Shown one piece after another: positions 29,977 through 37,514 of a DNA stretch of 64,000 nucleotides (positions within the stretch are counted from its first letter, which is position 1; each line of letters opens with the position of its first letter). The DNA is from Crateriforma spongiae (GTDB lineage: Bacteria; Planctomycetota; Planctomycetia; Pirellulales; Pirellulaceae), in assembly GCF_012290005.1 (NCBI RefSeq), contig NZ_JAAXMS010000006.1, positions 496,001-560,000 of the forward strand, written 5' to 3'. The translations under genes were made by a program, and so were the position numbers. The notes beneath the pieces are model-generated. The model made no database searches and was not told the origin of the DNA. It worked only from the letters and a program-made list of their open reading frames with translations.

Positions 29977-31353
29977 ATGAAAAGACTTTTGATGCAAAGC
30001 AACATGATCAATCGACGCGTGCGATGGTGTCTGGCCGTGACACTGGCGTCGCTGTGGATGACTTCGTCGACAGCGCCGATCACCGCCCAGGATGCGACCA
30101 CCGCTGGCCAAGCCGGTGTCGCCCAGTCTGCCACCGGTCTCACGGCAGACGACCCTGCGATGGTTCAGATCTCGCAAAGTGATTTGGCTCGCTTGGTCGG
30201 TCCACGGGCGCTTTCCCGCGCCTTCCGATACGCATCCAAGCGTGCCACGCCTGGTGTCGTCACCGTGTTGTGTTACGGCCAGGGCCAACCGCCTAGCAAC
30301 GATGATGATGACAAGTCCGAAGAGAATTTGGACGAACAACTGGAGGAGAAGATTCCCGATCCTGGTATTCCCGGTATGCCAACGCCGGACCCGCCGGAAG
30401 GAAACGAGGGGGAATCGCCGCTGGATGAGGAAGAAAAGGCACCGGTGCCCGACGAAGACCTGGGCCCCGTACCGCCACCCAAGGCACCCGATGATCCCGA
30501 CGCGGTTTTGACCGGACTGGGCAGCGGCGTCATTGTCGACCCCAGTGGCCTGGTGATCACCAACCAACACGTCGTTCGCGGTGCCAGCAAAGTCGTGGTG
30601 CAAATGTCGACCGAAGTGGAATACTCGGCGGTGAAGATTGTTGGTGATCCGGCCAGCGATATCGCGATCCTGCGAATCGAATCGGACGAGGCCTTTCCTG
30701 CGGTCGAAGTCGGCGACAGCGATTCGCTGGAAATCGGTGACTGGGTGCTGGCGATCGGCAGCCCGTTCAAATTGGACGCGACGGTCAGCGCGGGAATCAT
30801 TAGCGCCAAAGACCGCAAACTGCGTCGAATCCAACGGGGGCGAATGCTGCAGACCGACGCTGCGATCAACCCGGGGAATTCTGGCGGACCCTTGATCGAC
30901 TTGGACGGCAAAGTCGTCGCGATCAACACCGCGATTGCTTCACGTAACGGCGGCAACCAGGGAATCGGTTTCGCCATTCCGATCAACCACGCGTTCTGGT
31001 TGGCCAATGAATTGGACCAGCATGGCAAGGTCCGCCGCGCCGCGATGGGCATTCGTCTGGCCGAATTGAACGCAAACATCGCGGCACAGTTTTCACTCCA
31101 GCCCGGAATCGGTGTGCTGGCTTATCAAGTCATCGAAGACAGCGCCGCTGACAAAGCGGGAATCGAAAACTATGACGTGATCACCAGTTTTGCCGGTCAG
31201 CCGACACGCAACATGGTCGAATTTCAGGAGATTGTTGAACGGACCCCGATCGGTTCCACGCAAACGGTGACGATTTTGCGCGACGGCGAATCGATCGACC
31301 TGCAGATCCAACTCGCCCCGTTGGAAGACGTCACCGCGGTTCCCCAGCCGTAA
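29977..31353 (+). CDS. HtrA/DegP-type serine protease with acidic linker and one PDZ domain
   Basis: 458 aa. Signal peptide at the N-terminus (RRVRWCLAVTLASLWMTSS, cleavage near TAQD). After about 65 residues comes an Asp/Glu/Pro-rich linker (residues about 107-170). The trypsin-like fold follows with the triad His in ITNQHVVRG, Asp in SDIAILRI and Ser in NPGNSGGP. One PDZ domain is at about 355-445 (GVLAYQVIEDSAADKAGIEN). DegP and DegQ carry two PDZ domains; this one resembles DegS/HhoA-like members, but lacks an anchor after cleavage. It acts outside the cytoplasm in protein quality control. The acidic linker before the protease domain is unusual and could be a flexible spacer. Confidence 0.92.
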   Translation: MKRLLMQSNMINRRVRWCLAVTLASLWMTSSTAPITAQDATTAGQAGVAQSATGLTADDPAMVQISQSDLARLVGPRALSRAFRYASKRATPGVVTVLCYGQGQPPSNDDDDKSEENLDEQLEEKIPDPGIPGMPTPDPPEGNEGESPLDEEEKAPVPDEDLGPVPPPKAPDDPDAVLTGLGSGVIVDPSGLVITNQHVVRGASKVVVQMSTEVEYSAVKIVGDPASDIAILRIESDEAFPAVEVGDSDSLEIGDWVLAIGSPFKLDATVSAGIISAKDRKLRRIQRGRMLQTDAAINPGNSGGPLIDLDGKVVAINTAIASRNGGNQGIGFAIPINHAFWLANELDQHGKVRRAAMGIRLAELNANIAAQFSLQPGIGVLAYQVIEDSAADKAGIENYDVITSFAGQPTRNMVEFQEIVERTPIGSTQTVTILRDGESIDLQIQLAPLEDVTAVPQP

Positions 31354-31356
31354 ACC

Positions 31357-31740
31357 CTGTAGGTGATGCTCCGCATCACAAGGGCACTTGCCTTCATCTA
31401 AACAGGCCCAACGGGCCGACAGCTCTCTGCCGGTGGCGCGAGCCATCGGATCCGATCCACAAGTACACCACTCAAAACCCAACGGGGCGATAGGCCGAGC
31501 ACCCGGAAAAGAGGCCTGACCCCTTTTCGGGCATCTGTAGGTGATGCTCCGCATCACAGAGACGCTTGCCTTCGACCCAACGGGTACGAAGAGCCGCCAA
31601 TTGCCTGTCGATATCACGAGCCACCGGATCCGATCCCCAAACCCATCACCCAAGACCGCAGGGTCGACAGGGCAAGTACGCCGAAAAGAGGCCTGACCCC
31701 TTTTCGGGGCTCGGAAAAGAGGCCTGACCCCTTTTCGGGG
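31357..31740. repeat. REP-like intergenic repeats with two kinds of hairpin
   Basis: A degenerate 178-bp unit occurs about twice. Each copy starts with a perfect hairpin GTGATGC-TCC-GCATCAC, at 31363-31379 and 31541-31557. Each ends with a 23-bp imperfect palindrome with arms GAAAAG and CTTTTC around a GGCCTGACC centre, at 31506-31528, 31683-31705 and a third adjacent copy at 31714-31736. Copy two extends to CCGAAAAG/CTTTTCGG. The block separates the convergent htrA-like and DUF1501 genes, so it may also stop transcription from both sides, although it lacks a long T-run. A minus-strand open frame across it (31093-31653) is a shadow. Confidence 0.8.
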
Positions 31741-31745
31741 CGAGG

Positions 31746-33143
31746 TCAGACGAGTTCGTGTACGACGTGGCCGTGGACGTCGGTCAGCCGGTAGGGACGC
31801 CCGGCGTAGGTGAAGGTCAGGCGTTCGTGGTCGATGCCCAACTGGTGCAGGATCGTCGCCTGGATGTCATGGACGTGAACGGGGCGTTCCACCGGATGAA
31901 ACCCCAGTTCGTCGGTTTGTCCGATCGTTTGACCGCCGCGGATGCCCCCGCCGGTCATCCACATCGTGAAGGCTTGGGGATGGTGATCGCGACCCAGGGA
32001 ACGCCCCAGCGCCGCACTGGCTTCGACCATCGGCGTGCGGCCGAATTCGCCGCCCCAAACGACCAGCGTTTCATCCAGCATGCCCTGGCGTTTTAGATCC
32101 GCGATCAAGGCCGCACAGGGTTGGTCGACTTCGCTGCATCTCGCCCGCAGACCCTTTTCGACTTGGCTGTGGTGGTCCCAACCGGCATGGTAAAGCTGGA
32201 TGAATCGGACGCCCCGCTGGGCCAACCGTCGCGCCAGCAAACAGTTTTTGGCAAAACTGGTTTCTCCGACATCCTTGATCCCGTATTGCCCAAGCGTTTC
32301 GGCGGATTCCGATGCCAGATCCATCAGCTCCGGTGCACGCGTTTGCATCCGGTATGCCATTTCAAACGCATCAATGCGGTCTTGGATCCGCTCGACGCCG
32401 GTATCGATCATTCGCCGCTCGTTCAAACGCCGGATCAAATCAATCGTGTCCCGCTGTTGTGTCGGGCTGACCGACTGGGGCGTTTGCACGTTCAAAATCG
32501 GTTCGGATCCGCCACGCAGCGGTACCCCCTGGAATTGACCGGGCAAAAAGCCATTGCTCCACATCGCCGCGCCACCGGACAGATTGCCGCCACTTGTCAG
32601 CACGGTGAACCCGGGCAAATCATCGGCTTCGCTGCCCAGACCGTACGTCAACCAGGCGCCCATCGACGGACGACCCGGTAAACCGCTGCCTGTGTTGACA
32701 AGCAGTTGCGCCGGAGCGTGATTAAATTGGTCCGTATGCACCGTACGAACAAAGGCAAGATCGTCGGCGACCTTGGCCAGATGCGGAAGGCGATCGGAAA
32801 GTTCCGCGCCGCTGTCGCCGTGTTTGGCAAAGGGAAATCGAGGCGATAAAACGGCGGCATCGGGCTGGATGAACGCGTAACGTTGGCCTGCAATGACCGA
32901 GGGTGGGATCGGTTTACCGTCCAGTTCGACCAGCTTGGGCTTGTAGTCGAACAGATCCAACTGGCTGGGCGCACCCGCCATGAACAAATAGATCACCGTT
33001 TTGGCTTTGGCCGGATGGTGGGGCACCTCATGGGGGGCCGATTCGGCACGCAGATCACGATCGCCGGTCAACAGCGAAGCCAATGCGATCTTGCCGAGGC
33101 CGATCCCGCACGTTTGGAACAACTGGCGTCGTGTCGTGTTCAT
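31746..33143 (-). CDS. DUF1501 (Tat-exported sulfatase-fold-like) protein, copy 1
   Basis: 465 aa from ATG 33143, giving MNTTRRQLFQTCGIGLGKIA, a twin-arginine-type signal; the open frame extends 29 residues further upstream without signal character. Family hallmarks: KTVIYLFMAGAPSQLDLFDY, FNHAPAQLLVNTGSGLPGRPSMGAWLTYGLGS split across the middle, RLAQRGVRFIQLYHAGWDHH, LVVWGGEFGRTP, GRDHHPQAFTMWMTGGGI and a C-terminal GIDHERLTFTYAGR. DUF1501 proteins belong to the alkaline-phosphatase/sulfatase superfamily. Planctomycete genomes pair them with DUF1549/DUF1553 genes, as here, where the partner lies 83 bp upstream. The biochemical role is not established. Confidence 0.92.
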   Translation of the reverse strand: MNTTRRQLFQTCGIGLGKIALASLLTGDRDLRAESAPHEVPHHPAKAKTVIYLFMAGAPSQLDLFDYKPKLVELDGKPIPPSVIAGQRYAFIQPDAAVLSPRFPFAKHGDSGAELSDRLPHLAKVADDLAFVRTVHTDQFNHAPAQLLVNTGSGLPGRPSMGAWLTYGLGSEADDLPGFTVLTSGGNLSGGAAMWSNGFLPGQFQGVPLRGGSEPILNVQTPQSVSPTQQRDTIDLIRRLNERRMIDTGVERIQDRIDAFEMAYRMQTRAPELMDLASESAETLGQYGIKDVGETSFAKNCLLARRLAQRGVRFIQLYHAGWDHHSQVEKGLRARCSEVDQPCAALIADLKRQGMLDETLVVWGGEFGRTPMVEASAALGRSLGRDHHPQAFTMWMTGGGIRGGQTIGQTDELGFHPVERPVHVHDIQATILHQLGIDHERLTFTYAGRPYRLTDVHGHVVHELV

Positions 33144-33226
33144 GCCAATGATCGTTGTGGAAAAGGTGGGTGGGCAAATCGTCCGCGAAGGAACGTTGCG
33201 ATGCGTCGGGGATACGAAATCGTGTG

Positions 33227-36217
33227 TCACGGGATCGTGATCGATTCGTCTAGGTTCATCACCGCGCGGACCACCAACGGCCAGCTTTGGTGTTGTTCGT
33301 GAAATTGAAGTAACGCTTGGACTTCGTCCTTGTTTGGTTTGCGGACTAGAACGCGGCGGAAAATGGTGGTCGCGATTTCGCCGGGGCCCGCGTTCGGCAT
33401 GGCTTGCAACACATCTTCGGAGAGACGCTGGGCGATTTCAAAGAACATTGGATCGTTCAGCGTGGTCAATGCCTGCAGCGGGTTGGTGCTGTTTTGACGC
33501 CGGGGCACACACTGTTCGCCGGTCGGTCCGTCGAAGGTCAAGAACGCTGCGAACGGTGCGGTGCGCTTGCTGAACGTATAAATTCCGCGTCGATATCGAT
33601 CATCGCCGGTCGATGTGGGCCAAGCCGGGCTGCCATAGGCGGTCTTCATCACCGCGGCCGGCTGGGGCGGGTAGACACTGGGCCCGCCGAAGCGTCGGGT
33701 CAGAACGCCGCTGGCGGACAGCAGCGAATCTCGCAACGTTTCGGCCGTCAATCTTCGATACGGGAACACCGACAACAGCCGGTTATCGGGATCCGACACC
33801 GGAGGTCGCCCGATCGATTGACCATAGGTGGATGAAAGGGCCAGATCGCGAATCAGCCGCTTGGCCGACCAACCACCATCGATCCAGCGGATCGCCAGAT
33901 GATCGATCAGATGCGGATGGCTGGGCGATTCACTTTGCGTCCCAAAATCGCCATCGGTGCGAACGATGCCGGCGCCGAACAACTGACGCCAATAGCGATT
34001 GGTCATCACGCGTCCGACCAGCGGGTTCTGCTCGCTGGCCAAGAAGCGTGCCAAGGCCAGCCGATCAAAAGACGCGGGCTTGTTGGCATCTGATGTGGCG
34101 GAAGCGAACAGTGACAAGTTTCCTGGCGCGACGACTTCCGCGGGTTGCAAGTATTCGCCGCGATGGTGGCGGTGAGTCTGCCGAGGCATTGCGGCGGGAC
34201 GTTCGGCCATGACAAGACCACGCACCACATCACGTTTTGGCCACGACCATTTTCCGCGAATTGCTTTGCAGTGATCGCTGGTGCGCAAGAACCAATGGCG
34301 AAGATCCGTTGCCAGAGCATCCGGTAATGTTTCCGAATCGCCCAAAGCCAAAAGCCGATCTTCCAAATCGGCCGGCAGTTGCACGGCGCTGGCACCGGTC
34401 GTTCGATCCGTCACGGAGACACGAAAATGCCCCAGCGCCGCGGCAAAGTGACGTTCAAACAACATGCCGATCGACAGTGTTTGGCCCGCAACCAGCGGTT
34501 TGGCAAACTGAATCACCAAGTGGTGGGCTTCGCCGGGGCGTCCCGAGGTGGACCAGCCGGTGGAACCCTCACCGTCGATCACATTGTTACCGGTCGCTGC
34601 ACCGGAGCCCACGCTTAGCTTTCCATAGCTTTGCGTCGCATTCCGCAATTCCATCGGTTCGCCGTCGGCCGTCGCGGTCAACTCGCTCAGAAAGAAATCC
34701 CCGCGGCGGCCCTCGTAATACGCCATCCCGGGTCCACCGGCGGGCAGCGAAGGGTGCGGCAGTGCATCGATTCGAATCGCGGTCGCCTGGCCGATCGACT
34801 CGGGAATACGGAACGATAGCTGGTACTGGTCGCGTTTGGTCACATCGCCGCGTGCCAACACCGAACCGTCGTCTTGGACGGTCAAGATCGGCTTGGTCGA
34901 ATCCAGCGTCTGTGGACGCAGCGTGGTCCAGGAGGTCAGCGATCGCCGCTGGGCGGTGACGAATTCGTCGAACGATTCACGCAGCGATCCATCATCGCCC
35001 AAGTGTTCGGCGGACCAACGATCCAGTTGCATGCGCGCATGATCGACCTTGCGTTGAAAGTCGGCTTCGGCGGATTCGTTTTTGACGACTAGATCGGGTT
35101 CATCCGCATTGTTCAGCACTGCGAACAGTCGGTAATAGTCCGTGTGTGTGATCGGGTCATACTTGTGCGTGTGACACTGGGCACAACCGGTGGTCAGCCC
35201 CATCCAGACCGTTCCCGTGGTGGCCACGCGGTCGACCACCGACAACCAGCGATATTCCAGCGGATCGATCCCGCCTTCTTCATTCAGCATCGTGTTGCGA
35301 TGAAACCCCGTGGCGATCCGTTGGTCGTCGCTGGCTCCATCGACCATGTCACCGGCCAACTGTTCGATCGTGAACTGATCAAACGGCATGTCGTCATTGA
35401 TCGCCGACAAGACCCAATCGCGGTACGGCCACATCGTGCGAGGTCGATCTTTTTCGTAACCGTTGGTGTCGCTGTAGCGTGCAAGATCCAGCCAAGGTCG
35501 GGCCCACTGTTGGGCAAAATCGGGCGATGCCAACAAGCGATCGACGATGCGTTGACGTGCCATCGGAGAATCATCCGAGACAAAGCGATCGACGTCGCCC
35601 GGCGTGGGCAACGTTCCCGTCAGATCCAGATAAACGCGGCGCAGCCAAGCGACGTCATCAGCCGGCTGTGATGGCGAGAGATCCTGGTCCTTCATCGCTT
35701 GCAGCACGAAAGCGTCCACGGCATCGCTGCACCAGGGATCCGTGTCGGCAGGCGGTGCCTCGGGGCGTGTCGGCGGGACGAACGCCCAGTGTTGTTCGTA
35801 CGCCGCGCCGTCGACGATCCATTGACGCAGAATGTCTTGTTCGTCAATTGAAAGCGGGCGGTGACCGTCGGCCGGCGGCATCCGAATGTCGGGATCGTCC
35901 GTTGTGATTCGAAGCCACAATTCGCTGGCATCGGGATCGCCGGGAACGACGGCGGCATAGCCGCCCAAATCCGCTCGGCTGCCGTCGGCGGTATCCAAAC
36001 GCAGGCCGGCTTCGCGCGCCTGGTCGTCGGGGCCATGACAGGTGAAGCAGTGTTTGGCCAAAATCGGCCGGACATCACGACCGTACTGGGCGGTGGACGC
36101 CGGCCGTGGCGATGCGGCGCGTCGTGGCGATTCAGCGTGACTGGTGATGCCGGTGACACCGCAAACGATCAGCGCGGCAACGACACGACAAAGGGTGGGG
36201 CTGTGGGCGGGATGCAT
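33227..36217 (-). CDS. PSCyt1/DUF1549/DUF1553 (PSD1) protein, copy 1
   Basis: 996 aa from ATG 36217 (MHPAHSPTLCRVVAALIVCG, signal-like); ATG 36238 is an alternative. Near residue 50, ILAKHCFTCHGPDDQAREAG holds a cytochrome-c-type CxxCH site (planctomycete PSCyt1). DUF1549 follows: VDAFVLQAMKDQDLSPS, LRRVYLDLTGTLPTPGD, RYSDTNGYEKDRPRTMWPYR, TGCAQCHTHKYDPI. DUF1553 is C-terminal: LARFLASEQNPLVGRVMTNR, SPSHPHLIDHLA, YPYRRLTAETLRDSLL-like segment, NSTNPLQALTTLNDPMFFE. Between the two lies an extra 200-residue beta-rich segment (about 430-630, GEGSTGWSTSGRPGEAHHLV) like a discoidin/F5-8C fold, absent from copy 2. Probably exported; exact chemistry unknown. Confidence 0.92.
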   Translation of the reverse strand: MHPAHSPTLCRVVAALIVCGVTGITSHAESPRRAASPRPASTAQYGRDVRPILAKHCFTCHGPDDQAREAGLRLDTADGSRADLGGYAAVVPGDPDASELWLRITTDDPDIRMPPADGHRPLSIDEQDILRQWIVDGAAYEQHWAFVPPTRPEAPPADTDPWCSDAVDAFVLQAMKDQDLSPSQPADDVAWLRRVYLDLTGTLPTPGDVDRFVSDDSPMARQRIVDRLLASPDFAQQWARPWLDLARYSDTNGYEKDRPRTMWPYRDWVLSAINDDMPFDQFTIEQLAGDMVDGASDDQRIATGFHRNTMLNEEGGIDPLEYRWLSVVDRVATTGTVWMGLTTGCAQCHTHKYDPITHTDYYRLFAVLNNADEPDLVVKNESAEADFQRKVDHARMQLDRWSAEHLGDDGSLRESFDEFVTAQRRSLTSWTTLRPQTLDSTKPILTVQDDGSVLARGDVTKRDQYQLSFRIPESIGQATAIRIDALPHPSLPAGGPGMAYYEGRRGDFFLSELTATADGEPMELRNATQSYGKLSVGSGAATGNNVIDGEGSTGWSTSGRPGEAHHLVIQFAKPLVAGQTLSIGMLFERHFAAALGHFRVSVTDRTTGASAVQLPADLEDRLLALGDSETLPDALATDLRHWFLRTSDHCKAIRGKWSWPKRDVVRGLVMAERPAAMPRQTHRHHRGEYLQPAEVVAPGNLSLFASATSDANKPASFDRLALARFLASEQNPLVGRVMTNRYWRQLFGAGIVRTDGDFGTQSESPSHPHLIDHLAIRWIDGGWSAKRLIRDLALSSTYGQSIGRPPVSDPDNRLLSVFPYRRLTAETLRDSLLSASGVLTRRFGGPSVYPPQPAAVMKTAYGSPAWPTSTGDDRYRRGIYTFSKRTAPFAAFLTFDGPTGEQCVPRRQNSTNPLQALTTLNDPMFFEIAQRLSEDVLQAMPNAGPGEIATTIFRRVLVRKPNKDEVQALLQFHEQHQSWPLVVRAVMNLDESITIP

Positions 36218-36256
36218 GGCAACCAGTTTACACCGCAACCAGCCCGTTCATGGGGC

Positions 36257-37384
36257 TTAATCGGTGCTTGTCTGCCCGCTTGCGATGGCTTCGGACGGAT
36301 CAATCGACGCCGGCGTCTGTGATGGTGAACTTGGCGCCGGGGACGTCGTCGCGGATCCCGCTTTTACCGACTGGCGGGGCGCCTCCCGAGACTCGTGGTT
36401 GATTTCTTCCTTCGCTTCCTTGGCCTCCAGCGCACCGACGTAAATCTCGTGGGCGACCAAGGTGATCATGCCGAGCACCAGCGGCAAGAAGAAATACAGC
36501 ACACGAAAGATCAGCACCGCGGCCAGTACGGGTTTACCGACCGTATCTTTCAGCAACGCGTACAGGATCAATTCCAAAACACCCAAGCCGCCCGGGACTT
36601 GGGTGATGATGCTGATTGTGATCGCCACCAGGAACGCCGACAGGACCAACGGGAACGGCACATTCGCGTCGCTGGGCATGCACAGGTATAGCGTCATCGC
36701 GCTGATGATCAAATCGACCGCTGCGACCGAAGCCTGGGCGATGGCCAAGCCCGGTCGTGGCAAACGCAAATGAAGTTTGCCGATCGGCCAAGGCTTGCGC
36801 CACAGAAAACACAACGTCGTGTAGGCGACGGCGATGGTCAGTAAGCCAACGCCCAGCGTCCGGGTGCCGAACGGAATCGGAACGTCGGCCGGCAACTGGA
36901 TCGGGCTGAGAACCAAAACGGTGCCGCCCAACCAGGCCAGCCCGCTCCAGAACGTTAGCGCCAAGACGCTCATCATGCCCATCAGTTGATGATGGCTCAG
37001 CCCGAACTGGCGGTAATAGCGATAACGAATCGGGGCGGCCGCCAGCAGGGTTCCCAGATTATTTCCCAGCGAAAATCCCAGGAACGAAACCAGCATCACC
37101 CGCGGCAGGGGTAACGGACGCAGCACATATCGCAATGCCAGGATGTCGTAACAGGTCAGCAGCCCGTAATTCAGCGCGACCAAGAAAGCTGCGATGCCCA
37201 AGTACATCGGGTCGACGCCGACCAAACCACCCTTGAATTCTTCCCACGTGATTTCTTGGGCTTCGTGGATCAGCAAACGGATCGCCAACAGAAACAGACC
37301 GATCGCAAAGACCGGCCCGATGGCGTTTCGTAGGTGATGCTTTTTGATCAAACCGAAAGGTTCCGTCGGACGCAAACGCGGCAA
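36257..37384 (-). CDS. YbhN/UPF0104-like flippase-domain membrane protein
   Basis: 375 aa with about eight membrane helices and a hydrophilic C-terminal tail. Starts MPRLRPTEPFGLIKKHHLRN. Conserved features of the lysylphosphatidylglycerol synthase/flippase membrane domain are visible: GFSLGNNLGTLLAAAPIRYR (usual GxxxxxxxPxxxG/R region) and ISIITQVPGGLGVLELILYA (the family PGGLGxxE motif). The last 50 residues are Ser/Pro/Glu-rich (SPAPSSPSQTPASIDPSEA) and predicted disordered. No synthase domain is attached. It is likely a lipid or lipid-linked substrate translocase; the substrate is unknown. It lies 39 bp upstream of copy-1 DUF1553 on the same strand. Confidence 0.82.
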   Translation of the reverse strand: MPRLRPTEPFGLIKKHHLRNAIGPVFAIGLFLLAIRLLIHEAQEITWEEFKGGLVGVDPMYLGIAAFLVALNYGLLTCYDILALRYVLRPLPLPRVMLVSFLGFSLGNNLGTLLAAAPIRYRYYRQFGLSHHQLMGMMSVLALTFWSGLAWLGGTVLVLSPIQLPADVPIPFGTRTLGVGLLTIAVAYTTLCFLWRKPWPIGKLHLRLPRPGLAIAQASVAAVDLIISAMTLYLCMPSDANVPFPLVLSAFLVAITISIITQVPGGLGVLELILYALLKDTVGKPVLAAVLIFRVLYFFLPLVLGMITLVAHEIYVGALEAKEAKEEINHESREAPRQSVKAGSATTSPAPSSPSQTPASIDPSEAIASGQTSTD

Positions 37385-37514
37385 TGGGCAGGGCGCCGGG
37401 ATTGTGCGTTACGTCACGGACATCGAAAAGAGGGGCACACATGTCGGCCCCATGACGGTGGTTGCCGGGGTAACCGACCGTCAGGGTGGTGAAACAACAT
37501 TCGGTCTGCCGGGA

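Noticed and set aside
31093-31653. Minus-strand 186-codon frame over the htrA-like 3' end and the REP-like block
   Set aside because: It is antisense to the PDZ domain and then runs through repeat DNA; the translation has repeat-derived words only.
31357-31740. Possible CRISPR array
   Set aside because: Repeat spacing is irregular, the spacers are not unique and equal in length, and no cas genes are near. Hairpin REP-like repeats explain it better.
37327-37345. GTAGGTGATGC resembling the REP-like hairpin arm
   Set aside because: The second arm is missing (a T-run follows) and the position is the coding start of the YbhN-like gene, so it is a chance match.
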